A program made the position numbers and the translations under genes. 40,461 nucleotides of DNA from Saprospiraceae bacterium (GTDB taxonomy: Bacteria > Bacteroidota > Bacteroidia > Chitinophagales > Saprospiraceae): NCBI GenBank assembly GCA_027488855.1, contig JAIYAV010000269.1, positions 1 to 40,461 on the forward strand, read 5' to 3'. The notes beneath the pieces are model-generated. The model worked only from the letters and a program-made list of their open reading frames with translations, was not told where the DNA came from and did not search any database. Shown here piece by piece: positions 33,669 to 40,461 of this stretch (position 1 is the stretch's first letter; each line of letters opens with the position of its first letter).

Positions 33669-34115
33669 ATGCAAGTTATTCTGCTTAAGGATATTGATAA
33701 ATTAGGGGATCGTTTTGAAGTAGTCGGCGTAAAAGATGGTTACGGTCGCAACTACTTGATCCCACAAGGCCTGGCTCGTGTAGCCAACAAAGCCAATGTA
33801 GCCGCTATCGACGACATCAAGCGCCAGGAAGATGAGCAAGAAGCTGCTCGCCGCGCTGAATTCGAAGCAATTGCTACCCAACTCGCCAGCCAAACCATCA
33901 AGATTGGCGCCAAAGCGGGTCAAAGTGGCAAAATCTTCGGTAGCGTTACCACCGTACAAATCATTGCCGCTCTCAAAGACCAAATTGGTATGGAAATTGA
34001 GCGCCGCAAGGTATCCATCCCTGAAGAAATTAAAGAACTGGGCACTTATACTGCTCATGTTCAACTGTCTCGCGACGTAGCGGGAACGGTTACTTTCGAA
34101 GTGGTGGCTGAATAA
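33669..34115 (+). CDS. rplI: 50S ribosomal protein L9
   Basis: Large-subunit protein with N- and C-terminal globular domains joined by a long helix. MQVILLKDIDKLGDRFEVVGVKDGYGRNYLIPQGLA is the typical N-terminus, split here at GDRFEVV; the central helix is rich in Glu, Ala and Arg. SGKIFGSVT marks the C-terminal domain. The ATG at 33669 fits the family (148 residues); an upstream GTG at 33639 is not needed. It is the last gene of the operon, followed by a strong terminator. Confidence 0.97.
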   Translation: MQVILLKDIDKLGDRFEVVGVKDGYGRNYLIPQGLARVANKANVAAIDDIKRQEDEQEAARRAEFEAIATQLASQTIKIGAKAGQSGKIFGSVTTVQIIAALKDQIGMEIERRKVSIPEEIKELGTYTAHVQLSRDVAGTVTFEVVAE

Positions 34116-34146
34116 GGCTATTAGTACCTTTCTGGTGCTGCCAATA

Positions 34147-34185
34147 AAAAAGGCCGTCTCCTTTTACCGGGAAGACGGCCTTTTT
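34147..34185. terminator. Bidirectional intrinsic terminator
   Basis: AAAAAGGCCGTCT (34147-34159) and AGACGGCCTTTTT (34173-34185) are exact complements. A run of A on one side and T on the other serve both convergent units, rplI and the MBL-fold gene. Confidence 0.92.
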
Positions 34186-34188
34186 CAT

Positions 34189-35661
34189 TTAACCACTCAC
34201 CGTATATTCCACGGCTATTTTTTTGTCAAATTTCTTGTTGTTCTTCCTTACCTCCTTCAGTAAGTTGGCGTCAATCGAGACCCGCTCGGTTTGAATGTTC
34301 GACAAAATGTCTTCACAAGCGCCCGAAAAGAAAAATTTCCCCCGCGTTTTGCGGATGAGTTCGGCGCTCAGGAGGTCATTCGGCATGGTATTGAGCCAGC
34401 CGGTGAGGATTTTTCCAAAATCCAGGGTCGCCATCGCAGCCAAATCCGGGTGAGTCATTTGCTCCAGGCCAATCTCCTTGCCCGTACCATTTTGAGACAA
34501 GTGGTGCCCAACCTTGTAAAACACCGTATTTTTGAGTAGGTAATCCACCTTTACGGTTTGTTGCTCGTTCTTTTTGATAAAGGACCAACTCAGTCCGGGC
34601 GCGCCCCAACTCAGCCAGTTGCCGTATTCGGCATCACCGGGGAAGAGCAGTATTTTTTCGCTGTTCACAAACTGGATCGCCATGACCAGGCTGGTATTGT
34701 TGATGCTTTGTTCCAGTTTGAGGGCCAATTCAGCACCGCCGAACAACCAATCGTGGTCGATTTTGCGCCAAAGATGTTTTTCATCCCGGTACTTTTTACG
34801 AATTTCACTCAGCTGTGCGGAAGCTTTTCCTTTGGCAAAATAAGTTGACTCAAAGGGTTGCAAGTCCTGTTCTGCTCCTTTTCGGAAGGCCAGCGCCTCC
34901 ACCAGCGCTTGATTTCGATTGCTTTTGACCTCCCTTTTTTCATAACCCTGGCTTTTGCTTTCTTCTTTGCTCAAGAGGCCCAAATCTCGTGGTGGCCCCA
35001 GGATAAAAAAGCGGATGCCTTCCGCCCCAAGCAAGCCCTCCAGGGTTTTGCCCGGCTCCTGGTATTCTACAAGGGTGCTGGCGTCGATGATTTTTAAACG
35101 CCGCAGGATGTCTTCCATGGTTTCGGTGCCCGTTGCGGCCAGGTTCAAATCGTTGAGTCCATTCAGGGCAGCGATGTAGTGATCAATGCCCTTGCTGAGT
35201 TCTTCCCCTTCATTTTCCAGCGCGAGCAGTTGTTGAAAGTATTGATCCCCTTGAAGTTTGTTCAATTTTTGGGTGGCTTGGCTCAAGGCCAGCTTTTGCA
35301 GGGTATGGTTTTGCCGGTAGTCGTTGGCATCCGCGTCGGTTTTACTTTCGGTCCAGGCAAACCAGACTTTGGCGACCTTCAGGTTGAGGGCGACAAATTG
35401 GTCGGCAGCTTTGGTAAACCCATTGATGTGGTCGGCATGCTCGTGGGTGAGTACCAGCAGGTCAATTTTTTGCTTGGTTTTGGCGGCAATGTCCTCCAGG
35501 ATGGGGGCAAAGTTTGCTGCACTGCCATTGATGCAACCACAATCGATCATCAGGTTGAAGGAGACCTGGGTTCCTTTTTTGAATTGGAGCAGGAAACAAT
35601 CCCCGGTCCCACCTGGGCGGTACATGTGCACCGCAATTTTATTGACAACTTTAGTGGCCAT
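34189..35661 (-). CDS. Metallo-beta-lactamase-fold hydrolase, cytoplasmic
   Basis: A predicted two-metal hydrolase with the motif THEHADH (H73, H75, D77, H78 from the ATG at 35661). FPGDAEYGNW near residue 350 gives a further metal-binding Asp, and KVGHHLSQNG a later His, consistent with the ComEC/Rec2-like branch of the fold. The 490-residue protein has no signal peptide and a ~200-residue insert after the first metal motif. The frame extends to 35841, but that would overlap the upstream protease gene; 35661 leaves a 10-base gap, which argues for a two-gene operon. The substrate (nucleic acid, nucleotide or thioester) is unknown. Confidence 0.85.
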   Translation of the reverse strand: MATKVVNKIAVHMYRPGGTGDCFLLQFKKGTQVSFNLMIDCGCINGSAANFAPILEDIAAKTKQKIDLLVLTHEHADHINGFTKAADQFVALNLKVAKVWFAWTESKTDADANDYRQNHTLQKLALSQATQKLNKLQGDQYFQQLLALENEGEELSKGIDHYIAALNGLNDLNLAATGTETMEDILRRLKIIDASTLVEYQEPGKTLEGLLGAEGIRFFILGPPRDLGLLSKEESKSQGYEKREVKSNRNQALVEALAFRKGAEQDLQPFESTYFAKGKASAQLSEIRKKYRDEKHLWRKIDHDWLFGGAELALKLEQSINNTSLVMAIQFVNSEKILLFPGDAEYGNWLSWGAPGLSWSFIKKNEQQTVKVDYLLKNTVFYKVGHHLSQNGTGKEIGLEQMTHPDLAAMATLDFGKILTGWLNTMPNDLLSAELIRKTRGKFFFSGACEDILSNIQTERVSIDANLLKEVRKNNKKFDKKIAVEYTVSG

Positions 35662-35671
35662 AAGCGGGGTA

Positions 35672-37732
35672 TTAATGGTTGTGCAAAAATGAAAAAGGTT
35701 CGAAGGATGGAAAGAGGCTGCTGCGCTCAAAATAGGCCTTGTAGACGTCCAATCCTTTTCCCTCCTGGTGTTGGTAACGGTACAAGGCGGAAGCGCGTTT
35801 GGCGTCAATTTCATAAATGCCCTTTTCCAGTTTTTTGACATCCAGTAAAGGTTTGCTGATCACGTATTTCAAGCGAAAATCGTCCAGGTCAAAAACCAAA
35901 GTAGCTCCGCCGCGCATGATGAAACTGCCGTCTGGGTTGTCAAAGGGGTTGGATTTATCGATCACAAAGGGGGTCACCGTACCCTGCGGCGACACTTTTA
36001 CCCCAGCTCTTTGTGTGATGGTCAGGATGATTTGGTTGCTTTTTTCCCCATCTGGGCCTACCCGGGAAGAAAGATTCATGGAATGCACGAAAAATGAAGG
36101 CCCGTCGCCACCATAAGAAGTAGAACGCCGCACCCCTACCCTTTCGCAGTTTTGGGAAAAAACCAGTCCGGTGAGTTTTTCAAACTCCAGCGAGTTGCCC
36201 ATTTTTTCATACAGCGTTTTGCGGATGCCATCAAAAATCGGCCCTACTTTTTCGTCATAATTCCCCACGACGTAATCCCGGGTGGTCACAAAAATTTTCC
36301 GACGGTCTTTGAGGTAGGAGATTTCATTTTTGAACTTAAAAAAGAACTCGCGGAGCCAGGCGAAGGGGTTCTCCTGCCCATTTGGAGTCACCGTGTGTAT
36401 CTCTGGATAACTCAAACTTTCTTCCGATAAGGATTTGATGCCCCCCGGATAGATGCCCCGGCGGCGAAAAGCAGTGATGAAGGCCAGGCGATAATCCCGA
36501 TTGTCGGCAGCGATCAAATCGCGGTCGGCGGTGATGATGGCGCGCAGGTAATCCCCAAAGGAGATGTCCAGCGGCGGGCAATAATCCAGCGCGCGGATAC
36601 ACATTTGCAGGATGTGTTTGGCGGACTTGGTCGCTTGTTCGGCCAATCGATTGACCAGATCGGGGTGCAATTGTCCGGCTGGCAAGATGCCGCTGCCCGA
36701 TGTGGCAATGCGGATCAGATCGGCGGAACGACGTTCGTAGATGCTGATAAAAGCTTCAAAAACGGCCGAGACCAGGATGCTGCCCCGCTCGTGGGGCGTT
36801 AGGATGGTTTGGTATTCGTTGCCATTGGGTTGGCGGGGTTTCCAGACCTGAGTGACTGGGTCAATCTCGCCCAAGGCATCGCGTAATGCACCATATTGGC
36901 CAATGGAGGTGCCAAATTCCTGCGCCAACTGCCCGAGCAGGTTTTCTGCCGATAGGTTACCCCTGGTTTTGGCGATCTGGTGTTTGAGCACTTCTGAAAA
37001 GGTAAAATGTTGGAAGAGCGCTACAATGTCGGCAAAAGCCTCGTGAAAGGCCAGGGTGTCGGGGTTGCTGTCCTCGGTGAACTGGTTGTGTACACCATCC
37101 AAAATAGCGTGGGTGATTTCGTGGGCAATGATGTCGTGGCTCAGGCAGGTAAACACCAAGGAATTAGGCATTTGTAAGGTCACATCAGCGGGTTCAGCTG
37201 AGAAATACCCAAAGAGCAGGGCTTTTTTCAACGGGCTGTAATAGGCATTGGCCCCCCGGAAGGCGTGTGGGTAAATCCGTAGGGCCTGGACGTAGCCATA
37301 TTTGTCTTCCGCGTCATCGGAGTTGATGTACCTTCCGTTTTTGTTTGCCTTGGGCACATCCCTGGTTTGGTGAAAGCTCCAGATCACTTTACGACCTAGC
37401 GATTTTTCAAAGTTTTTGATGGTCGTCATGGCCACTGCATAGACCATCTGCTGGTGAAACTGTGGGTTGCTCTCGCTGGGGCTCAGTCCATCTTGCGCCA
37501 AAATGTATGGATCCTGCAAATCGATAGGCTCGTAAAACTCTCCTACTGTAGGGTCATAATCAATCACTTCGAGGTACTCGCCGCAGGGGCCGGGTTCGGT
37601 TTCTTCCCAGCTGATTCGGTAGACCATGTCGTTGATGAAAGCCGTATCAATGGCCTGAGACAAAGAGGGGTCAAAGGCGTAGCCGCGCAGCTTGCGGAAT
37701 GGTGGGGTGGGCGATGTGGTTTTTTTTTCCAT
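35672..37732 (-). CDS. Thermolysin-like zinc metalloprotease without signal peptide
   Basis: A predicted gluzincin-type peptidase. HEITH at residues 204-208 binds zinc and E231 in FHEAFADI, 22 residues after the second His, corresponds to the NEAxSD glutamate of thermolysin. The 686-residue protein has no signal peptide, unlike secreted thermolysins, so it probably acts in the cytoplasm. The C-terminal half (about 380-686) shows no familiar domain. It is the first gene of a tight pair with an MBL-fold hydrolase (10-base gap). Whether the pair forms a toxin-like, defence or housekeeping module cannot be decided from sequence. Confidence is high for the zinc site and low for the function. Confidence 0.82.
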   Translation of the reverse strand: MEKKTTSPTPPFRKLRGYAFDPSLSQAIDTAFINDMVYRISWEETEPGPCGEYLEVIDYDPTVGEFYEPIDLQDPYILAQDGLSPSESNPQFHQQMVYAVAMTTIKNFEKSLGRKVIWSFHQTRDVPKANKNGRYINSDDAEDKYGYVQALRIYPHAFRGANAYYSPLKKALLFGYFSAEPADVTLQMPNSLVFTCLSHDIIAHEITHAILDGVHNQFTEDSNPDTLAFHEAFADIVALFQHFTFSEVLKHQIAKTRGNLSAENLLGQLAQEFGTSIGQYGALRDALGEIDPVTQVWKPRQPNGNEYQTILTPHERGSILVSAVFEAFISIYERRSADLIRIATSGSGILPAGQLHPDLVNRLAEQATKSAKHILQMCIRALDYCPPLDISFGDYLRAIITADRDLIAADNRDYRLAFITAFRRRGIYPGGIKSLSEESLSYPEIHTVTPNGQENPFAWLREFFFKFKNEISYLKDRRKIFVTTRDYVVGNYDEKVGPIFDGIRKTLYEKMGNSLEFEKLTGLVFSQNCERVGVRRSTSYGGDGPSFFVHSMNLSSRVGPDGEKSNQIILTITQRAGVKVSPQGTVTPFVIDKSNPFDNPDGSFIMRGGATLVFDLDDFRLKYVISKPLLDVKKLEKGIYEIDAKRASALYRYQHQEGKGLDVYKAYFERSSLFPSFEPFSFLHNH

Positions 37733-38069
37733 TTCGATCGGGTTTTGGCCATACTACTGTGTATTTTGGGTGGAGGGGATCAATTGCCACCAGATTTCAG
37801 CCTGGAGGATAGGAAGAGATTTCTTGTTTGGATTGCGTTTAGCACAATGCCAAATGCAATCCAAAAACCTTCAAGTCAATGAAATAAAAACCATTCCTCT
37901 TCCACACGCTAAAGCTCGTGTCAATTGATGTTTGTCGCTTTCAAAAAACAAAAATGTCTGGTAGTATGGGTTTAGACTCTTCTAAAACGTGAAAACAGGG
38001 TAAGTTATTAGACTTTTGGTGCGGACAACTCTAGTAATCTTACCGATGCCCCCGCAGCGCAAACACTGT
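37733..38069. other. Gene-free stretch, nothing recognised
   Basis: No coding region, repeat or consensus promoter can be supported between the protease start and the TonB receptor stop. It probably holds the protease promoter and receptor transcript end. Confidence 0.5.
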
Positions 38070-40301
38070 TCACAACCTCACCCTTACCCCCACATACAAC
38101 TCCCTCCCCCGCGTAGGGCCCCAGGCAAAGGCGGTATCAAAGTATTCCCCAAAAGGATTTTGCCAATTGATGATGGGGCGAATCTGGCGGAAATCAAAGA
38201 GGTTTTCACAACCCGCGTACACATCCAGCTTTTTCCAAACCTTGGTAAACTGCACATTGGTCACGGAAAATGCGCGGGAAAACTCGGGCTGCCGGAACGA
38301 TTCGGGTAAAGATTCCGTATTCGGCAAACGTTGTGGCCCCATCCAATGCAGGTTTACATCGGCGTGCCATTGTTTGTTTTTGGGCTCGTAAGAAAAGGCG
38401 CTGACCAGGCGGTGGCGAGCATTGAAGGGCAGCTGGATTTTTTGCTCACCAGTACGGCGGTACACATCCAGAAAATTGTAGGCAAACTTGGCTTCAAAAA
38501 TTTTCGCCAGCACAAATTTGGCATCGAACTGAAAGCCATTGGAAATGGAAGTGCCCCGAAAATTTTGGATGATGGCCAAACTTGGATCGCTATCGTAATC
38601 AGGGAAAATCTGGTTTTGAAAACGGGTATGGTACAGGTCGACCGAAAATGTCGCCACCAAAGTCTCGCCAGTAGCGGTATGGGTGAGGTTGACCCCGGTA
38701 TTCCAAGCTTTTTCCAAATCCAGCGATTCTGCAAATTGAATGTCGCGGGAACTGATCAGTAAGGAGATGTTTTCAGCAAATAGATTGACCGAGCGCAGGC
38801 CCCGACCTACATTGGCGCGAATCACCGTGGCGTCGCCCGCATTGTAGCGCAGGGTTAGGCGAGGTACAAATTGCCAGCCAAACTGCCGATGGTGATCGAC
38901 TCTGGCTCCAGCAATGATGCTGAATTGTGCAAAGTTGAACACGTTTTCGGCGAACAAACCCGGGGTGCGCTCCTGCCGCAGGTAGTCGCCAGCAAAGGTA
39001 CGCTCTAGGTCATTGTTCGAAAAACGGATGCTCTCGTCCAGGTTGAGGTGGCGGTAGCTGAAGCCAAACTTCAGGTCGTGTTTTTGCGCCCAGAGTTGCT
39101 CGTATTGCAGGTTGGCGTAGGCGTTCAGGTGTTTGGAGTTGTATTGGGTAACGCCAAACCAGGCTGATTGCTGGTGCTGAAAGGCCGAGGCTATCAGGGA
39201 TATTTTGGACTGGGGAGAGAAGCGGTAACCGGTTTTGGTGTACAGTTCGGGTTGTTGATATTCCACGACCTGCCCGTAGACTTGGTTGGAGCCTTGGTCA
39301 TTTTTGGCATCAAAAGTGGTTTGCCCACCGATGCGTTTTTCATCCAAATAACGCAGGCCTATTTTGCTGCTCCAGCCCGCACTTTGTTCGTCACCCACAG
39401 TGAATTTTTGGTAAATCGCCAAACGAGTCAGCAAGGGCAAGTCCAAAAAGGTATCTTCATCGCGGTCGCGTTTGCTGGCGGGTTGTACGAGGTGCAGGGA
39501 AGTCAGGCTTTTCCAGTTTTTGCCCAAAGTGGTTGAAAAATTGGCATTGAGGTGTTTTTCCCCAAAGGAATTGAGGTAGGCGTTGAGCAGGATTTTTTCT
39601 TTGTCGAGGTTAGGGTCTTTCAGGACGACGTTGACCTGGCCACTGATGCTTTCAAATCCTTGCAGAACGGAATTGGCCCCTTTGGCCACAAAAATCTGAT
39701 CCACCAAAGTGCCGGGGATGCTGCTGATGCCATAGGTAAAGGTGCTGCCCAAAATCATCGGCATACCGTCCACCAGAATTTGATTGTAGGTTCCTGCTAG
39801 CCCCAGGATGCGGAGTTCTTTGCTGTTGAGCAGGAGGTTGGTGGTTTGGGCCTGGATGGTACCCTGGGTTTCAAAACAACCCGCCAGATCACAACAAGCG
39901 GCCTTGGTGAGTTCTTTTTGATTGATGACTTCCACCTTGATGCCTTGTAAGGCCGAGATGAAGGAGCCGCCTTGTTGGGCAACGACCGTGGCTGCTTCCA
40001 GGTTTTTGGGGTCGGGTTCGAGGTAAATGGAAAAATAGGTGCGGCCCGCAATGGCTATGGTATCGGTTTTGAAGCCTAAAAAAGAGACAAGCAAACGCGG
40101 GTCGGTGGCATCGGCGGGCACCTGGATGTCGAATACGCCAAATTCATTGCTCACTACGCCTTGGGTAGCGCCTACTAACGTGAGGGTTGCTCCGGGCAGG
40201 ATTTCATTGCCGGAAGGGGTTTTGCCGAAGATCTTGCCTTTGATGGTTTGGGAGGAGAGGGTAAGGGGGAGGAGAATTAAGAATAAGAATAGCAGGCGCA
40301 T
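38070..40301 (-). CDS. TonB-dependent outer-membrane receptor, metal-type plug motif
   Basis: A TonB-dependent transporter importing a ligand through the outer membrane. A signal peptide (residues 1-17, ending LSSQ) leads into a carboxypeptidase-like regulatory domain (about 20-95; GATLTLVGATQGVVSNEFGVFDI), then a plug domain (about 112-235) with KAACCDLAGCFET (C136, C137, C142) and GANSVLQGFESISGQVNV, and a 22-strand barrel ending in GRELYVGVRVRL. In Bacteroidota a related AACCNLSESFET motif occurs in receptors often linked to heavy-metal proteins, so a metal ligand is possible. At 743 residues it is intact. No SusD-like partner is present. Confidence 0.92.
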   Translation of the reverse strand: MRLLFLFLILLPLTLSSQTIKGKIFGKTPSGNEILPGATLTLVGATQGVVSNEFGVFDIQVPADATDPRLLVSFLGFKTDTIAIAGRTYFSIYLEPDPKNLEAATVVAQQGGSFISALQGIKVEVINQKELTKAACCDLAGCFETQGTIQAQTTNLLLNSKELRILGLAGTYNQILVDGMPMILGSTFTYGISSIPGTLVDQIFVAKGANSVLQGFESISGQVNVVLKDPNLDKEKILLNAYLNSFGEKHLNANFSTTLGKNWKSLTSLHLVQPASKRDRDEDTFLDLPLLTRLAIYQKFTVGDEQSAGWSSKIGLRYLDEKRIGGQTTFDAKNDQGSNQVYGQVVEYQQPELYTKTGYRFSPQSKISLIASAFQHQQSAWFGVTQYNSKHLNAYANLQYEQLWAQKHDLKFGFSYRHLNLDESIRFSNNDLERTFAGDYLRQERTPGLFAENVFNFAQFSIIAGARVDHHRQFGWQFVPRLTLRYNAGDATVIRANVGRGLRSVNLFAENISLLISSRDIQFAESLDLEKAWNTGVNLTHTATGETLVATFSVDLYHTRFQNQIFPDYDSDPSLAIIQNFRGTSISNGFQFDAKFVLAKIFEAKFAYNFLDVYRRTGEQKIQLPFNARHRLVSAFSYEPKNKQWHADVNLHWMGPQRLPNTESLPESFRQPEFSRAFSVTNVQFTKVWKKLDVYAGCENLFDFRQIRPIINWQNPFGEYFDTAFAWGPTRGRELYVGVRVRL

Positions 40302-40461
40302 GGCAGGTGGTTTTACCGACAGGTAGGACTACGGATTATACAGATTTTTATAGGTTGAATCCAGGGTTGTGCTTTTGCCTCAGAACCCCCGACCCCTGAA
40401 AGGCAGGGTCGATTGGTTCTAATTTTAAAATGCTAAACACATGATTTTGGCTACGCCAAAA
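40302..40461. other. Window end: intergenic, two small hairpins
   Basis: No gene is visible. GACCC (40391-40395) pairs with GGGTC (40406-40410), and TTTTGGC (40445-40451) pairs with GCCAAAA (40455-40461) at the very end of the window. The promoter of the TonB receptor should lie here, but no consensus -7 box is evident. Confidence 0.5.

Noticed and set aside
34116-35841. Longer MBL-fold protein starting at 35841
   Set aside because: It would overlap the end of the protease gene by about 170 bases and encode a non-conserved leader.
1-40461. tRNA or rRNA genes, integrase and attachment sites
   Set aside because: None of the intergenic gaps contains a cloverleaf with an acceptor stem and TTCGA-type T loop, rRNA-like sequence, integrase, or flanking direct repeats that I can see.

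Overview
The window looks like chromosomal DNA of a Bacteroidota bacterium, most likely from the Saprospiria (Haliscomenobacter/Lewinella-type). Four things support this. A very large secreted protein ends in a type IX secretion (T9SS) sorting domain. Several genes are preceded by the Bacteroidota -7 box TAnnTTTG (rpsF, the AAA ATPase, a small ORF, a DUF4920 lipoprotein, an HD hydrolase) and clear Shine-Dalgarno sequences are absent. Lipoproteins, a TonB-dependent receptor and a DUF4920 protein occur as is usual for the phylum. The placement below phylum level is inference. I see no rRNA, tRNA, CRISPR array, prophage or intact insertion sequence.

Layout. 1-9.7 kb: secreted M1 aminopeptidase, an AT-rich AAA ATPase with a nuclease-like C-terminus behind a 74-bp palindrome, a 1462-residue T9SS-exported PhoX-like protein, and a secreted serine beta-lactamase-like hydrolase. 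9.8-13.1 kb: a BlaI repressor and BlaR1/M56 membrane peptidase pair whose peptidase carries 13 ~29-residue IHG repeats, with two CTAGGA/TCCTAG dyads upstream. 13.5-15.6 kb: LolD-like ATPase and FtsX-like permease with a His/Glu-rich insert. 15.7-20.5 kb: lipoprotein, possible structured RNA, RluA-type pseudouridine synthase, CDGSH protein, lspA, pdxA, and divergent rsmA/ksgA. 20.7-25.3 kb: aquaglyceroporin, xylB-xylA operon, bestrophin. 25.5-29 kb: an unrecognised helical protein, a small ORF with its own promoter and terminator, HD hydrolase, DUF4920 lipoprotein. 29.2-32.6 kb: two tandem exported MORN-caspase proteins. 32.8-34.1 kb: rpsF-rpsR-rplI operon with a canonical promoter and terminator. 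34.2-37.7 kb: a two-gene cytoplasmic pair of a thermolysin-like metalloprotease and a metallo-beta-lactamase-fold hydrolase. 38.1-40.3 kb: a TonB receptor with an ACC motif in its plug region.

Intergenic DNA is rich in palindromic repeats. A dispersed family of GTTGA-heptad inverted repeats (four copies), some with the core GGCTACCGCGAGCGACTTAGAC-like stem, sits at gene ends. REP-like hairpins occur in at least six other places.

Most interesting are the tandem exported MORN-caspases, the protease/MBL pair, the IHG-repeat BlaR1 with its operator-like dyads, the dispersed GTTGA palindromes, and the unassigned promoter-to-terminator transcript at about 16.3-16.6 kb. No computation or database search was possible, so family calls rest on motifs read by eye.
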